Positions 45,243 to 56,648 of a stretch of DNA of 64,000 nucleotides are shown here, one piece after another. The notes under the pieces were generated by a model. That model saw nothing but the letters and a program-made list of their open reading frames with translations, had not been told where the DNA came from and made no database searches. Position numbers and translations under genes: made by a program. The stretch is from Symbiodinium natans (lineage: Eukaryota > Sar > Dinophyceae > Suessiales > Symbiodiniaceae), in contig CAJNDS010000004.1 of the NCBI GenBank assembly GCA_905221605.1, forward strand, positions 147,501-211,500, written 5' to 3'. Numbering within the stretch: position 1 is the first letter of the stretch; every line of letters begins with the position of its first letter.

Positions 45243-45325
45243 TATGTTTCCCCTTATACTAACAGTCCTTAATAGGGATGATAAAAGGGGGTGCTGTAAT
45301 CCCTATTCAGGACTGTTAGTAGAAG
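45243..45325. mobile_element. Hairpin element, family A copy (right end truncated)
   Basis: GTTTCCCCTTATACTAACAG TCCTTAATAGGG pairs with CCCTATTCAGGACTGTTAGT. The array 45196-45240 touches the left end; the right tip is lost. Confidence 0.85.
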
Positions 45326-46163
45326 ATTGTGGAGTGAAAGGTGAGTTTGAGGGCAACTTTGGCATGCTGCAGGCCGAGGGCGTTCAAAAAGTTCGAACTT
45401 TTTTTGGGGGGCTTAGAGGAAGACGTCATATGTGGTGGTAACTCTAAACATCTCTAAACCCTATCAACATTAAGAGCGTGTAGCTTCTGCTTTGCCTGGA
45501 GCCAAGAGCTCCAGCAGCATTGTCTTGACAACTCAACAACGCTGTGCTGCAGACTTACAACTGTTCTCGGACCCCTGTTGACACATTTTGTTCTTATGCT
45601 CCTCACAAACTGAATCAACGAAAAAATGTTTTCAACGGTCTGGGAGTTGGTAAATGTTTAGGGTTGAGGCTCAGCAAATGTCTGGCCTGATCGCCGCTCC
45701 GCCCGAAACTGGACAATCAGGTCGTCTGGGGTGAAGTACCTAAAAGGCCGAGGGTTTAGGGCTAGGATAGCAAGAAGGTAGAGGGTTCAAGGTCACAGTT
45801 CAGGCTTAGGGGTTGGGGTAAGATTGAGGCTTAAGACTTGAGGGTTTCAGGGTTCAGGCCTTGTTCAGTGGGGTTTACTTAGTTGCTGAGTTCATGCACC
45901 CCAAAGAAGTGAACACTTTCAGTTCTAGAGGGGATTGTAGTATCCCAAAAAGTGTAAAGTGTGCCCACTCAGCTACCCTAAACCCTAAACCCTAAACCCT
46001 AAACCCTAGAGGTTCGCCATCGAGATCGGCCCAATCCGTCCGAGACACCACTCCACGTCGTCGGCGTCCTGACCCAACACCGGCACGTCCACCAGGAACT
46101 CGGCTCCTTTGTTTAGGGTTTAGGGTTTAGGGTTTAGGGTCTAGAGTTTAGGGTCCAAGCATT

Positions 46164-46388
46164 CACTAGTCAATAAATTACTCCAGAAAGACACCCACCC
46201 GCACAAAGAATCCCATAAGATTAAGAAAATATTTCACTTATAGAACGACCTTGCCCAGCAAGAAAAATGACCTTGCCCGGCAAACAAAAAACATCCCAGT
46301 AAAAATGACCTTGCCCAGTAAAAACTGATCTTGCCCAGTAAACACATGACCTTGCCCAGTAAAAAACATGACCTTGCCCAGAAATTCC
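46164..46388. repeat. Repeat unit with tandem TGACCTTGCCCAGTAAAAA copies
   Basis: The left part (GCATTCACTAGTCAA ... CCCATAAGATTAAGAAAATAT) is also present at 5945-6030, in both places directly right of a TTTAGGG array. Here it is followed by about eight copies of ATGACCTTGCCCAGTAAAAA of 19-27 bases. No coding signal. Confidence 0.9.
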
Positions 46389-46706
46389 CCAACATCTAAC
46401 TTATATATGAGAGAGAGGTTTAGGGTTTAGGGGCTCCCTCGACCCCCTCCCTTTGTTGAGGCTTAGAATCTGAGTAGACTTGCCCCCTCCTAAAGAACTC
46501 GAGAGACTTGAGGGTTAGGCTCGATCTTGCCGTTTCATTTTCTGGGCTTCCCAGAATCCGACCCGATCAGCCCTGTAAACCCTTCAACCCCTAAGCCTTA
46601 TACACCCAAAACAACAAAACCCTAAACCCTAAAATCTCAAGACAAAATCGATAGAAATTGTATGGGGTATCATTCTGCATTTCCCAAGTCATTTGTCTAA
46701 ACAGCT

Positions 46707-46875
46707 GACAAGCCGAGCTTAAGAAAATTAATCCGAAGTACCTCTCAGAGGCCAACTGCTCAATTTACTTCAACCTCTGGGGCCTTCCCCGCCTGACAAG
46801 CCGAGTTTAAGTAAATACATCCAGAACACCTCTGTGAGGCCAGATGCTCAACTGACTTAAACCTCCGGCGCTCTT
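46707..46875. repeat. Tandem duplication of ~85 bases
   Basis: GCTGACAAGCCGAGCTTAAG...CTCAATTTACTTCAACCTC and GCCTGACAAGCCGAGTTTAA...CTCAACTGACTTAAACCTC are diverged copies. Confidence 0.88.
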
Positions 46876-47089
46876 TTTCGAGGGTGTTACAGTTTACCCC
46901 TTCAAGGGCTCAAAGCCTCATCAGGGCCTTCCAGAGCCTTTGCTAAACTTTGCGGGGCGGCCCGTGCAAAAACCGCCGAAAAAGGTGGCATCATACGGAC
47001 CCGACTAACGACGAGAAACATAGGACTCATCAGAGAACCCCCCCCCCCCCCACCAGTACCCTAGGGGTCATAACTCTCTAGACGAAAGG

Positions 47090-47172
47090 AAGGTCTGTAC
47101 CAGGGCCAGGGTTTCAGGTCAGTCTGAGCCCTCGACGAAAGGCAGGCATATCTGTGCTAGGGCCAGGGTTTC
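47090..47172. repeat. Short direct duplication
   Basis: GACGAAAGGAAGGTCTGTAC CAGGGCCAGGGTTTC recurs as GACGAAAGGCAGGCATATCT GTGCTAGGGCCAGGGTTTC. Confidence 0.8.
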
Positions 47173-47212
47173 GGCTTGGATCATCCTAATCCCTGAACCC
47201 CAAATCACGTGC

Positions 47213-47320
47213 CAAAAGGTTTTAGAGAGCTGTGAACGGTTGCTGTCCACAGCAGTCTGGTACACTCGTCGAATATTGTGGATAGCAGCCGTTTACAGCT
47301 TTCTGATAGTTTTTGGTATG
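47213..47320. mobile_element. Hairpin element with ~38 base arms
   Basis: CCAAAAGGTTTTAGAGAGCT GTGAACGGTTGCTGTCCAC pairs imperfectly with GTGGATAGCAGCCGTTTACA GCTTTCTGATAGTTTTTGG. Single copy here. Confidence 0.88.
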
Positions 47321-47774
47321 GTGTGCATAGGGCGGACCTCCCCTCAAATGCTGCGTGTGTCTGGACACACCTGCCTCACGTTGATTGCAATTTCGGAGTA
47401 CGTCCAAAAATCTGACTTTTGAGAAATCAATAATTCTTAGAATATATTTGAACATCTTATATGTTCAATCAATTTCTCCCCCCCCCCCCCAACCTTCCCC
47501 CAAACCCCCCCCCCCCCCCAAACCCACCCCGAACCCCCCCCCCCCCCGCCCCCCAGAACTCAAAAATTTTTTTCCGTAAACCCTAACCCTTACCCTAAAC
47601 CCTAAACCCTGACCCTCAACCCTGAACCTGAACCCCCATAGAAACTCGAAATGTGCTGTTATTACTAGGGGGAGGTGTTTATCCAAATATCATGTTTGGA
47701 GTCCAAAGGTTTTAGGGTGTAGGCTTCAGGCTTTGGAGGGTTTAAGTACTGACTTAACCCTGGCTGCGTAGCAG

Positions 47775-47824
47775 GGAGCTCCACTCAGGCAGCACAGCAA
47801 GGCTCGGAGAGAGAGCTTCAGGAT
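47775..47824 (+). CDS. Small exon
   Basis: Acceptor GCGTAGCAG, two bases plus 16 codons (SSTQAAQQGSERELQD) and donor GTTGCTTGAGG. A 26 base poly-C run follows shortly and would be in the next intron. Short, so tentative. Confidence 0.4.
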
Positions 47825-48627
47825 GTTGCTTGAGGGTTTTGGGAGCCCCGAACCCCCCCCCCCCCCCCCCCCCCCCCCAAATTCCGAGCAGGGTTTAAAA
47901 GGCGGCGTCGGTTTCGGCAGGATTGTCTGGAAAGTGTCTTCATAATTAGGGGGGGGGCATTTCATAGAAGGGGGAAGTGATTAGGGTTTAGGGTTTAGGG
48001 TTTAGGGTTTAGGGTTACCACAAAAAAAAACCGCCCCTTATTGGTCGAGCTTCGGAGGTATCGTTTGTCCCCACTCTCGGAGAGCACCCGGCCGCCCACC
48101 TGGAGCGGAGGGCAGCCAACCCTAAACCCTAAACCCTAAACCCTAAACCCTAAACCCTAAACCCTAAACCCTAAACCCTAAACCCTAAACCCTAAACCCT
48201 AAACCCTAAACCTAAACCCAAAACCCTAAACCCAAAACCCTAAACCCTAAACCCCAAACCTAAACCCAAAACCCTAAACCCAAAACCCAAGACCCTAAAC
48301 CCTGAACCCTAGGGTTTTAGGGGCTTAGAGGTTTAGGGTTTAGGGTTGTGGATTTAGGGGTTTTGGGGGTGTAGAGGTTTAGGGTTTTAGGGGTGTTGTG
48401 GAGTTGGGGTTTAAGGGTTTAGGGCTTGGGGTTTAGGGGCATTATAAGGGTTGAGTTTAGGTTTCAGGAGGTTCAGGGGGTTCAAGGGGGTTAGTTCACC
48501 CAAAAAAATTGATGCTTCGAGGGCGCCTGACAGTTTGGGCGCTTTGGGGCTTCGCGGCTTCAGAAAGCCCGGCGTCTGACGCCCCAAATTCGGGAGGACC
48601 CTAAGGGGTTAGGGTTTAGGGTTTGGG

Positions 48628-48835
48628 GTTTGGTTTAGGGGTTTAGGGGTTTAGGGGTTTAGGGATTTAGGGGTTTAGGGGTTTAGGGGTTTAGGGGTTT
48701 AGGGGTTTAGGGGTTTAGGAGTTTTAGGGGTTTTAGGGGTTTAGGGGTTTAGGGGTTTAGGGGTTTAGGGGTTTAGGGGTTTAGGGGTTTAGGGGTTTAG
48801 GGGTTTAGGGGTTTAGGGGTTTAGGGGTTTGAGGC
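48628..48835. repeat. Eight-base variant array (TTTAGGGG)n, ~24 units
   Basis: TTTAGGGG units with a few TTTTAGGGG and GATTTAGGG variants, following a degenerate CCCTAAA array at 48118-48310. Confidence 0.96.
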
Positions 48836-49313
48836 GGGGAGTCTGGGAAACCCAAGTCGCAAAGAAGAACCCTCTATGGCCCTAAAGTGCATGACGCTGC
48901 CTTTGCTAAGTTTAGTTTCCCAAGCCCAAGAGTAACCTAGCAATAAAAGGGCACCCTTGTGGGTTTAACGGGGCTTCTACGCGAACCGAAATCCCCCAAT
49001 AAGAAAATACGGGCCACCTCTGGATCCAAGTTAAGGGTTGGGGTTCCATCAGTTTAGGGTTAGGGCTTAGGGCTTACGGTTTAGGGTTTAGGGTCCGGGA
49101 TATAGGGTTTAGGGGTTTAATTCGGCTTCATTCGGTTTATTTGAGGCCAGGAGTTCAACTGGGGCTTGATCTGGGCTTATGTGATTAAGCTCCGGGTTGC
49201 TTTTCGGGGTTTCGGGTTTACCGAGGACTCATGCTACACGACAGTTTAGGCACCCCCTAGAGTAGAAGGCCCAACTCGATCCTGAGTCCTGGCATTCTCC
49301 AAGCCCTGGACGC

Positions 49314-49575
49314 CCAAAAAGCCCTATAAGCCCAAAACGCCCTGGAAGCCCAAAAAGCCCCCAGAAACCCTAGAAGCCCTATAAGCCCTCTAAGCCCTAG
49401 AAGCCCTCCTGTAAGCCCGAGAACCTGTAAGGTAGAAGTTTTTTAAGCCCTAGAAGCCCAAGAACCCCTAGAAACCCAAGAAGCCCTAGAGAAGCCCAAG
49501 AAGCCCTAGAGAAGCCCCAGAAGCCCAAGAGAAGCCCTAGAAGCCTACAAGCCCTAGAGAAGCCCTATAAGCAGA
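49314..49575. repeat. Degenerate GAAGCCCTA / GAAGCCCAA short-unit repeat
   Basis: About 25 copies of a 7-10 base motif AAGCCC(T/A)A with variable spacing. It resembles a telomere unit with AAGCCC in place of AAACCC. Confidence 0.85.
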
Positions 49576-51841
49576 AGCCCCATAATCCTCGCCCGCAGGC
49601 CTGCTGAACTGCAGCGCGCAGGTCAGCCGCGAATTGGGGCGTGGGATCCTGGCATGGTAGGCTCCCCGCAAACTTCGCTAGCTCCTGCAGGTTGTGGGGT
49701 TTAGGGTTTAGGGTTTAGGGTTTAGGGTTTAGGGTTTAGGGTGTCGGGGTGTGGGGCTTGGGGTCTTAAGCTTCCCAAAATCCGAGACCCGAAGCTCCAA
49801 AACCTTTGGACCCCAACAGCCCCAACAGCGCCAGTCCGGACCCGGGCTTGCACGAGTTTAGGCAATGTAGGGTTGGGGACACTCAACCCTGCCTAAACTC
49901 CTAAACTCCGAACCCTAAACCCTAAATCCTAAACCCTAAACCCTAAACCCTAAACCCTAAGCCCCAGACCCTAAACCCTAAACCCTAAACCCTAAACCCT
50001 AATTAAACTCTAAACCCTAAACCCTAAACCCTAAACTCTAAACCCTAAACCCAGAAGAGGGGGCCTTGGCACCTGGCCTGGGCGTTGGCAGCTGCCAGGG
50101 CGGCTCAAAGACCTCTCCGTCTGAGGGGCTTAGGGTTTAGGGTTTAGGGTTTAGGGTTTGGGGTTTGGGGTTTGGGGTTTGGGGTTTGGGGTTTAGGGGT
50201 TAGGGTGATTTGAAGGGTTTAGGGTCTGTAGGGTTTGAGGGGCTGAGGGTTTCGGGTCTATACGATTTGAGGGGTTTAGGGCTTAGGGTTTAGGACTTGT
50301 GGGGTTTCGGGTTTGGGGTTTAAGGTCTAGGGCCTCTAGGAATTGAAGGGTTCAGGTGGTCTAGGGTTTCCCCGATTACTGCAGAAGCTCACCTAGACCT
50401 TGTCTGGCTCGAGCGGCTTCTCAAATACAGAACCGGGGCCAACCACAAGCAAACGACAGCGGGATCCCAAACCCTAAACCCTAAACCCTAAACCCTAAAC
50501 CCTAAACCCTAAACCCTAAACCCCCTAAACCCTAAACCCTAAACCATAAACCCTAATTAAACCCTAAACCCTAATTAAACCCTAAACCCTAAACCCTAAA
50601 CCCTGAACCCTAAACCCTAAACCCTACAAGGCCACTTTATACAGAGTAAGAAGCGCCGACCTCCGGCCGGTCGTCCTGGGAGGAGACGCAGCCTTTCAAG
50701 TCGCCCGTGCACCGCGCGAGGAGGTCTCGGCTGGGGAGCATATATTAAAGTAGGCTTGGGGTTTAGGGTTTAGGGTTTAGGGTCTAGGGTTTAGGGTTTA
50801 GGATTTAGGGTTTAGGGTTTAGGGTTTAGGCTCTAGGGTTTGGGGTTTGGGGTTTAGGGCTTAGGGTTCAGGTTTTGGGGTTGCTAGTCTCCGCAAATAA
50901 ACCTCCAAGATCTACACATGCATATGTGTACACACTTCCACTCACCTATGTTTAAGGAATCTATACACTCACAAATATCTGCAATATAAACCCTACCCCA
51001 TGTCTTTGGTGGGTTCAGGGGTGTAGCGTAGGGGCGTAGGGGTTTGGTCCAAGAAAGAAAAACTTCAGTATCCCTTGTTAAAAAGGGCCTAATGTTGGGG
51101 TCCCTTTAATAAAACCCCCCCCCAATCTTGTTTTGGTCCTCGGGGTTTGGAGGGGTGGAAAAAAAGAGGGGGTGTCAATAATGCGGATTCTGGGGGTCTG
51201 GGGTCTGGGGGGGGTCAGCTGTCAGGGTCTGCTTTGCTTTGTCTTGTGAAGGGTTCTGCTTGCTCTCTGCTCTCAAACGAGATCTGCTTCTCTAAAGACT
51301 CAGCCTCGGAGCTCTTTCAAGCCAGCTCAGCTGAAAAGTCTTCTCTGCAATGGAACTCTTAAGCCATTTTCAGTAAAATTTTCAATTCCTGGCCGGAAAA
51401 ATTTTACAATAACCACCCCATTATAATTGTCACCGGACCCCCCTATATAGACTTGTTTACATACATCGGCCCGAAAACCTCCCGCAATGGAAAGTAGTCT
51501 TCGGCTGGGGCCCTCTGGCCCGGCGAATATTACTATTACCACCAAATTTATAAATGGGACGTTAACATTAGGGTTCTGGTGGGGCTGCTTATGTGTCTTA
51601 AAGGGTCGATAGGGTGTTGAGCTTCAAGGTTTTTTGGCATTCGCTTCCCCAAGAAGGATGCCCTCAAATGTGATCTGTCACCCCCTTTCGGCTGCAAAGC
51701 ACGCAAGCTGCTGGCTGCTGAGGGTTTAGGGTTTAGGGCTTGGGGTTTAGGGTTTGGGGTTTAGGGTTTAGGGTTTAGGGTTTAGGGTTTAGGAACTCCA
51801 CCCCCCACCCTTGGATCTCGTATTCCCCCTCTTGACCGCAG

Positions 51842-52071
51842 ATACTGAGGTTGTTGTGCCACCGACTTGCGCACACCAATCCAGCTTTCACAATGGTGCC
51901 GAAATATCATACTTTGTCTACTATTTGCTTAAGAGCCCCAAAAGAAGGAACATTAAAAAACCCTATGGTAACCCTTAACAAGGAAGAATAGGTTTTTGAT
52001 TTTTCGGGGTTCTTAAGCAATTCGTAGTTGTCCAGATGTCCAAAGCTTTGAGGCATCACCGCCGCTTTGCA
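51842..52071 (+). CDS. Two phased exons separated by a family B element
   Basis: Exon 51842-51915 follows GACCGCAG and reads 24 codons plus two bases (ILRLLCHRLAHTNPAFTMVP KYHT). Exon 52028 to about 52071 begins with the one base needed and reads CPDVQSFEASPPLC. The intron 51916-52027 is GT, then a family B element ending CGTAG. A second frame in the first exon (TEVVVPPTCAHQSSFHNGAE) is open but does not join in phase. Function unknown. Confidence 0.5.
51916..52027 (+). mobile_element. Family B hairpin element as intron
   Basis: CTACTATTTGCTTAAGAGCC and GGTTCTTAAGCAATTCGTAG are inverted repeats. GT immediately before CTACTA and AG at the end give a GT-AG intron in which the whole element is removed. 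Confidence 0.8.
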
Positions 52072-52201
52072 GGGCTTGGGATATAGGGATGGGCGTAGGG
52101 CTTCGGGATCCAGAGAATTTCTTGCACTGAGGCTGCGACCGTCTACTACACCGAGGCAGCCGACACAGCTGCCTTCCTCTGGCAGTCGCTGGTCTAGTTT
52201 A

Positions 52202-52320
52202 GTTTTGGGTTTTGGGTTTTGGGTTTTGGGTTTTGGGTTTTGGGTTTAGGGTTTAGGGTTTAGGGTTTAGGGTTTAGGGTTTAGGGTTTAGGGTTTAGGG
52301 TCTAGGGTCTAGGGTCTAGG
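52202..52320 (+). repeat. TTTTGGG, TTTAGGG and TCTAGGG blocks in one array
   Basis: Six TTTTGGG units are followed by TTTAGGG units and then four TCTAGGG units. Confidence 0.95.
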
Positions 52321-54801
52321 GTCTAGGGTTTAGGCGCGTCTTTTGTGCGGCGCAAGTACACCAAACTCAAGGCCTGAACCGCCCAATGCTCCTCAGCTAC
52401 TCAGCTTGGTTGCTACACGTGCAAGAGTTTCTGGCTGTCGTGGCAACAGTGACCCACACACAAACCCTAAACCCTAAACCCTGAACCCCGAAAGTACCCG
52501 AGTCATACCACTTCGGCGGATGCCGTTTAGAAACTTGATTCCAAACCAGACCGCACCCTGGCCTGAACTTCAATTCACCATCATGTAACCATCAGGAAAT
52601 CCTATTGGTAATTCCTCCGACCCCTATAGTCAGGAGGTTTGTCAGATTGGATAGGACCAAACGTAAGCCAGCAGCGGACTCTTGTCACACCGACCAACCA
52701 CCACAGTAGACTATTCTTTGCTCAACCTTCGGACGGTTCAATCCTAAATGCCCCCACCAACCCCTGCAAACAAAAGAGTCCCATGCATGCATAGTTCAAA
52801 CCAAACCCCCAGAACCTAACATATTTTCATACGTGTTCAGAAACAAACAAACAACAAATAACCATATCTACATCCACATAAATATGGGGGTTTACGACAA
52901 TAAGGGACGAATATAGTCCCCAAACAGTAGGATTCCCTGTAAGAAGAACCCCAAGAAGGGGTACACCCCCCTTCCCCCCCCCCCCCCCCGCCCCCAATTT
53001 CGTAAACCCCCCTTATGTACAAAGAGCGAGAGAGTGGGATAAACCCTTCGGTCCTTCGGGGGTGGCTTCAGCTCAGCCGACGCTTGCTGCGACCCGGTCG
53101 CCCAGAAGGCCCAGGCACCCAAAACCAGGCGCCTACTTCCGCTTCTGGGGTTGAGGGATACGGCAGGGTTTACAGAGTGCGTTCAGAATTTTGGGCTTGG
53201 GTAAGTTTATAGGGTCCAGGCGTCAGGGTTTTGCTAGAGGTTAGACGATAGCCTGTATAGGGCTCAACGCATGTAGGAGTTTAGGCACTGTAGGTCTTGA
53301 TGGTGCACATTCGGGCTGTTAGGAAGCTTTTAGGGCGTCAGGGCTTTGGGGTTGTAGGCTTCCTGCGTGGGAAGAAGAAGGTTGGGGGCTCCAGCCCGTG
53401 GAAGATCTTATCATATAGATCCATGGAGAGTCGAAGGGCTTAGGCTTGAAAATAGAAGCTCGTGCTCGCGGGTCTTTGAACTCCATCCCCTGGCCGCATC
53501 CTAAACGCTACTAAACCCCCATGCCGCTGTCGTCTGGCACATGGCACTTTGCTCGTGGCAACTCGATAGGGTTTAGGGTTTAGGGTTTAGGGTTTGGGGT
53601 TTGGGGTTTGGGGTTTGGGGTTTGGGGTTTGGGGTTTGGGGCTTGGGGTCTGGGGCTTAGGAGGGTTTAGGGTTTAGGGTTTGCAAGGGCCGAAGGCACG
53701 CCCAAGCATCAGAAGTCCCAAGCAACCCCCTCCTGTTACTGTACATTCTCATAAGCCAAGTAATTGTTCTGCCTGCTATACCCTTTTCGTGATCCTGTGG
53801 AACCCTAAATCCCGCTTTCCCCCGCCCCCCAGGTTTAGGGTTTAGGGTTTAGGGTTTAGGGTTTAGGGTTTAGGGTTTAGGGTTTAGGGTTTGTACCCTG
53901 TCAAGCCCGAACTCAAAACTCGAAGTCCTGTTTTGGGGCTTAGGGGTTAGGATTTCGGGCCAGCCGGGCGCCAAACCCTCAACCTTTTAATTAGGCTCTA
54001 CCTAAACCCTAAACCCTAACCCTAAACCCTAAACCCTAAACCCTAAACCCTACACCCTGAACCCTGAACCCTAAACCCTAAACCCTAAACCCTAACCCTA
54101 AACCCTATACCGACCTGGAGGTCGCTGGTGAAACGAAGCACGGCACGCCGAGGGCGGCAGCAAGTACCGCAAAGACACTTTGGCCTTCGGAGGATGCAAG
54201 AGCTTTAAGAATTTAGGGTTTAAGGTTCAGGGTTTTGGGTTTTAGGGTTTAGGGTTGCTTTAAGACCTGGAGTTTCAGTCTTGAGGGAACCCCATGTAGA
54301 CCCCGGAGTAACCCTAGGAATGGAAAGGGTGCCCTTTTTGGATTCAAGGGGCTTGTAAGCAAACCCATACCCTACAAACAGGGAATAAGGGCCTACTCTT
54401 TGTCCCAGCTATAAGCCCTCAAAGGAGTTTCGGGACCCGAGAAAGGTAGCTCAGCGCAGCGTGCTGGCCTCTCACGGGATGCCCATTATTCTTACTGGAG
54501 GTAGGGGAAGGTCAGACCTGCCATTGCGGGCAAACCCTTACCCTAAACACTAAACCTTATAACAAGTAAGTCCTTAAACCCCGTGAAGCCGTTACAAGCT
54601 GTACGGGTGCAGGTTGTTCACCTGGTGCCTTTTCATTACAGTCTGCTTCCCAGATTGTACGAAAGTAAAGTTCAGGGCTTGCAGGGCTTGCAGGGCACCC
54701 TAAACCTACCCTAAACTCTGAGCAATAAAAGCTTGCACGGGGTATGGAGGTCACAGAAAAGAAGCGTTGAGGCCGCCAGGTCTGCTCCTAAGACCTTTAG
54801 C

Positions 54802-54909
54802 TTGGGATGTTCCCCGTTATACTAACAGTCCTGAAAAGGGATTATAATAGGGGGGGGGGGGTACTTTAATCCCCATCAAGGACTGTTCGTATAAGGGGGA
54901 ACATCCCAA
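54802..54909. mobile_element. Hairpin element, family A, most intact copy
   Basis: TTGGGATGTTCCCCGTTATA CTAACAGTCCT pairs with AGGACTGTTCGTATAAGGGG GAACATCCCAA around a poly-G loop. On the minus strand GTTCCCC...CATCCCAAG could be an intron, followed by an open stretch (LKVLGADLAASTLLFCDLHT). Confidence 0.93.
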
Positions 54910-55190
54910 CCTTCAACACCACATCACAGGGTCCTGGGCATCGCTTCAGGGCACAACTTGTCCAGTGGGTCTAAACCCCCAAACCTAAACAAACCCTCAA
55001 CCCCTAAACCCCTAAACCCCTAACCCCTAAACCCTGCCAGATTCCCCCCAAGGCCTCCACGCCGGCGGCGTCTGGATGGCACCATGCTGGGGCGCGACCC
55101 CAAAACCTAAACCCTAAGCCCTAAACCCTAAACCCTAATCCCTAGTGCTCGGCTCCGGGCTTCGAAGAGGTTTCAGGGCTTAGGGTTTCA

Positions 55191-55305
55191 GGATGTTCCC
55201 CTTTATACTCACAGTACTTATTAGGGATTGTAGTAGGGTTTAGGGTTTAGGGTTTGGGGTTTAGGGTTTAGGGTTTAGGACTGTTAGTATGAAGGGGAAC
55301 ATCCC
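55191..55305. mobile_element. Family A hairpin with its loop replaced by a telomere array
   Basis: Outer arms GGATGTTCCCCTTTATACTC and AGTATGAAGGGGAACATCC are intact, as are ACAGTACTTATTAGGGAT and GGACTGTTAGTAT. Six TTTAGGG-type units (55237-55279) stand where other copies have a G run and the inner right arm. Confidence 0.92.
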
Positions 55306-56079
55306 AACTTAGAGCCTTTAAGCAGCTTTCCAGCGCAGTGCACACTGCCAGGATGTGTCTTACATGGGGGTCACTGACAACAACCGCGCTCTGAGTGGAT
55401 ATCCCTGAGTCGCTGCATCGTCGCGTGTCCACTCCTATCGTTTTCTTGAAGATGTGCTTTATCCAGCAAAACCCTGAACCCTGAACCCTAAACCTGAACC
55501 CTGAACCCTAACCCCTAAGCCCTAAAATGCACACTTGCACGTTTGGGGACCTTATCGCTCCTCCTCGATGTAGGTGCTCGATATACGGGCTCACTGTAAG
55601 CTCCATCCGTCTGTGCCCGAAACAAGTCGAAGCGGCAACTGGCTGTAGGGCAGTCCCCCTCTGCCCAAGGCTGTGCCCTCTAACCCTAAACCCCAAACCC
55701 TAAACACTCTCTGCCCAAGCAGAACCGTAGTTTTTTAGCTTTCTGCTAGCCTAAGATGAGCATGCCCGAGACAGCCACGGTTGAGAGCGCGCTGCGGGTC
55801 AGTCTGAATCTGAAACGCTTTGCAGGCAGGACTTTCGAGATTGTTGTGTATTCCACCGAAAGCAAAAATTCCGGTAAATCGTCCCATAGAACCCCTGCCT
55901 CCTGAACGCACTGCTCGCACGATTCATGCTGCAAAGACGGCTTTTTGAGCATCGCGTTGTCCCGGCAATGGTGCCGGCGTTGGTGCCTTTGCGTTGGGCG
56001 CAAGCAGCTGGAAAAGATCCCGGTGCAGTTAGACTGTTGCCCTCGCTTGTCAAGGCCTTTGGCAACCGGAACCACGCGC

Positions 56080-56238
56080 TGTCTTGCGACCCTCTTGCTC
56101 AAGAAACGTGAAGAAACGTGAGTGGTTGGAGAAGGACGCTGCCACCCTTGTGGCTGACGGAACCAAAAGTTGTCTTGCGACCTCCTTGCCCAAGAAACTT
56201 GAAGGATTGGAGAAGGGACGCTGCCACCCTCGTGGGTA
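56080..56238. repeat. 91 base tandem duplication
   Basis: GTCTTGCGACC...CTTGCTCAAGAAACGTGAA...GGACGCTGCCACCC is repeated 91 bases later with about 85% identity. It lies downstream of the membrane-protein gene's stop. Minus frames here (for example 55746-55935, WDDLPEFLLSVEYTTISKVL) may be a further exon or neighbouring gene. Confidence 0.8.
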
Positions 56239-56648
56239 GGAAATCTGGACGATCCGCGGAACTGCCAATCCTTTAAGTAGACTTCGACAAGGTCTAGAGG
56301 TTATGTGGGGATGCTGTTCAGATGGTTCGTGTCATGCCCCCTTAGGCCTTAGATTGCTGGGGGGGCGCTAAGTACTCGAAGTTCGGTCGCGGTGCATGCC
56401 TATAGCCAGGGATGTCCAGAGGAAAAACCCACGCTTGTGGGAAAAGCCGGCCAGGCGCCGGTGTCGCAGCTGCGAAAAACCTCCCCCAAGGGGTTAGAGG
56501 TGGTGTCGGGGACCAGAGTCAGGGACTACATTCACAGAGCCGAACTCCGGACGTAAATTTCGACTGACGCTGCTTCCCACGCTCCTGCAGAAGTCTGCGA
56601 CCCGGTGGAGTATGGACCCCGACACGCGCAAAACCACGTGCGAAACGA

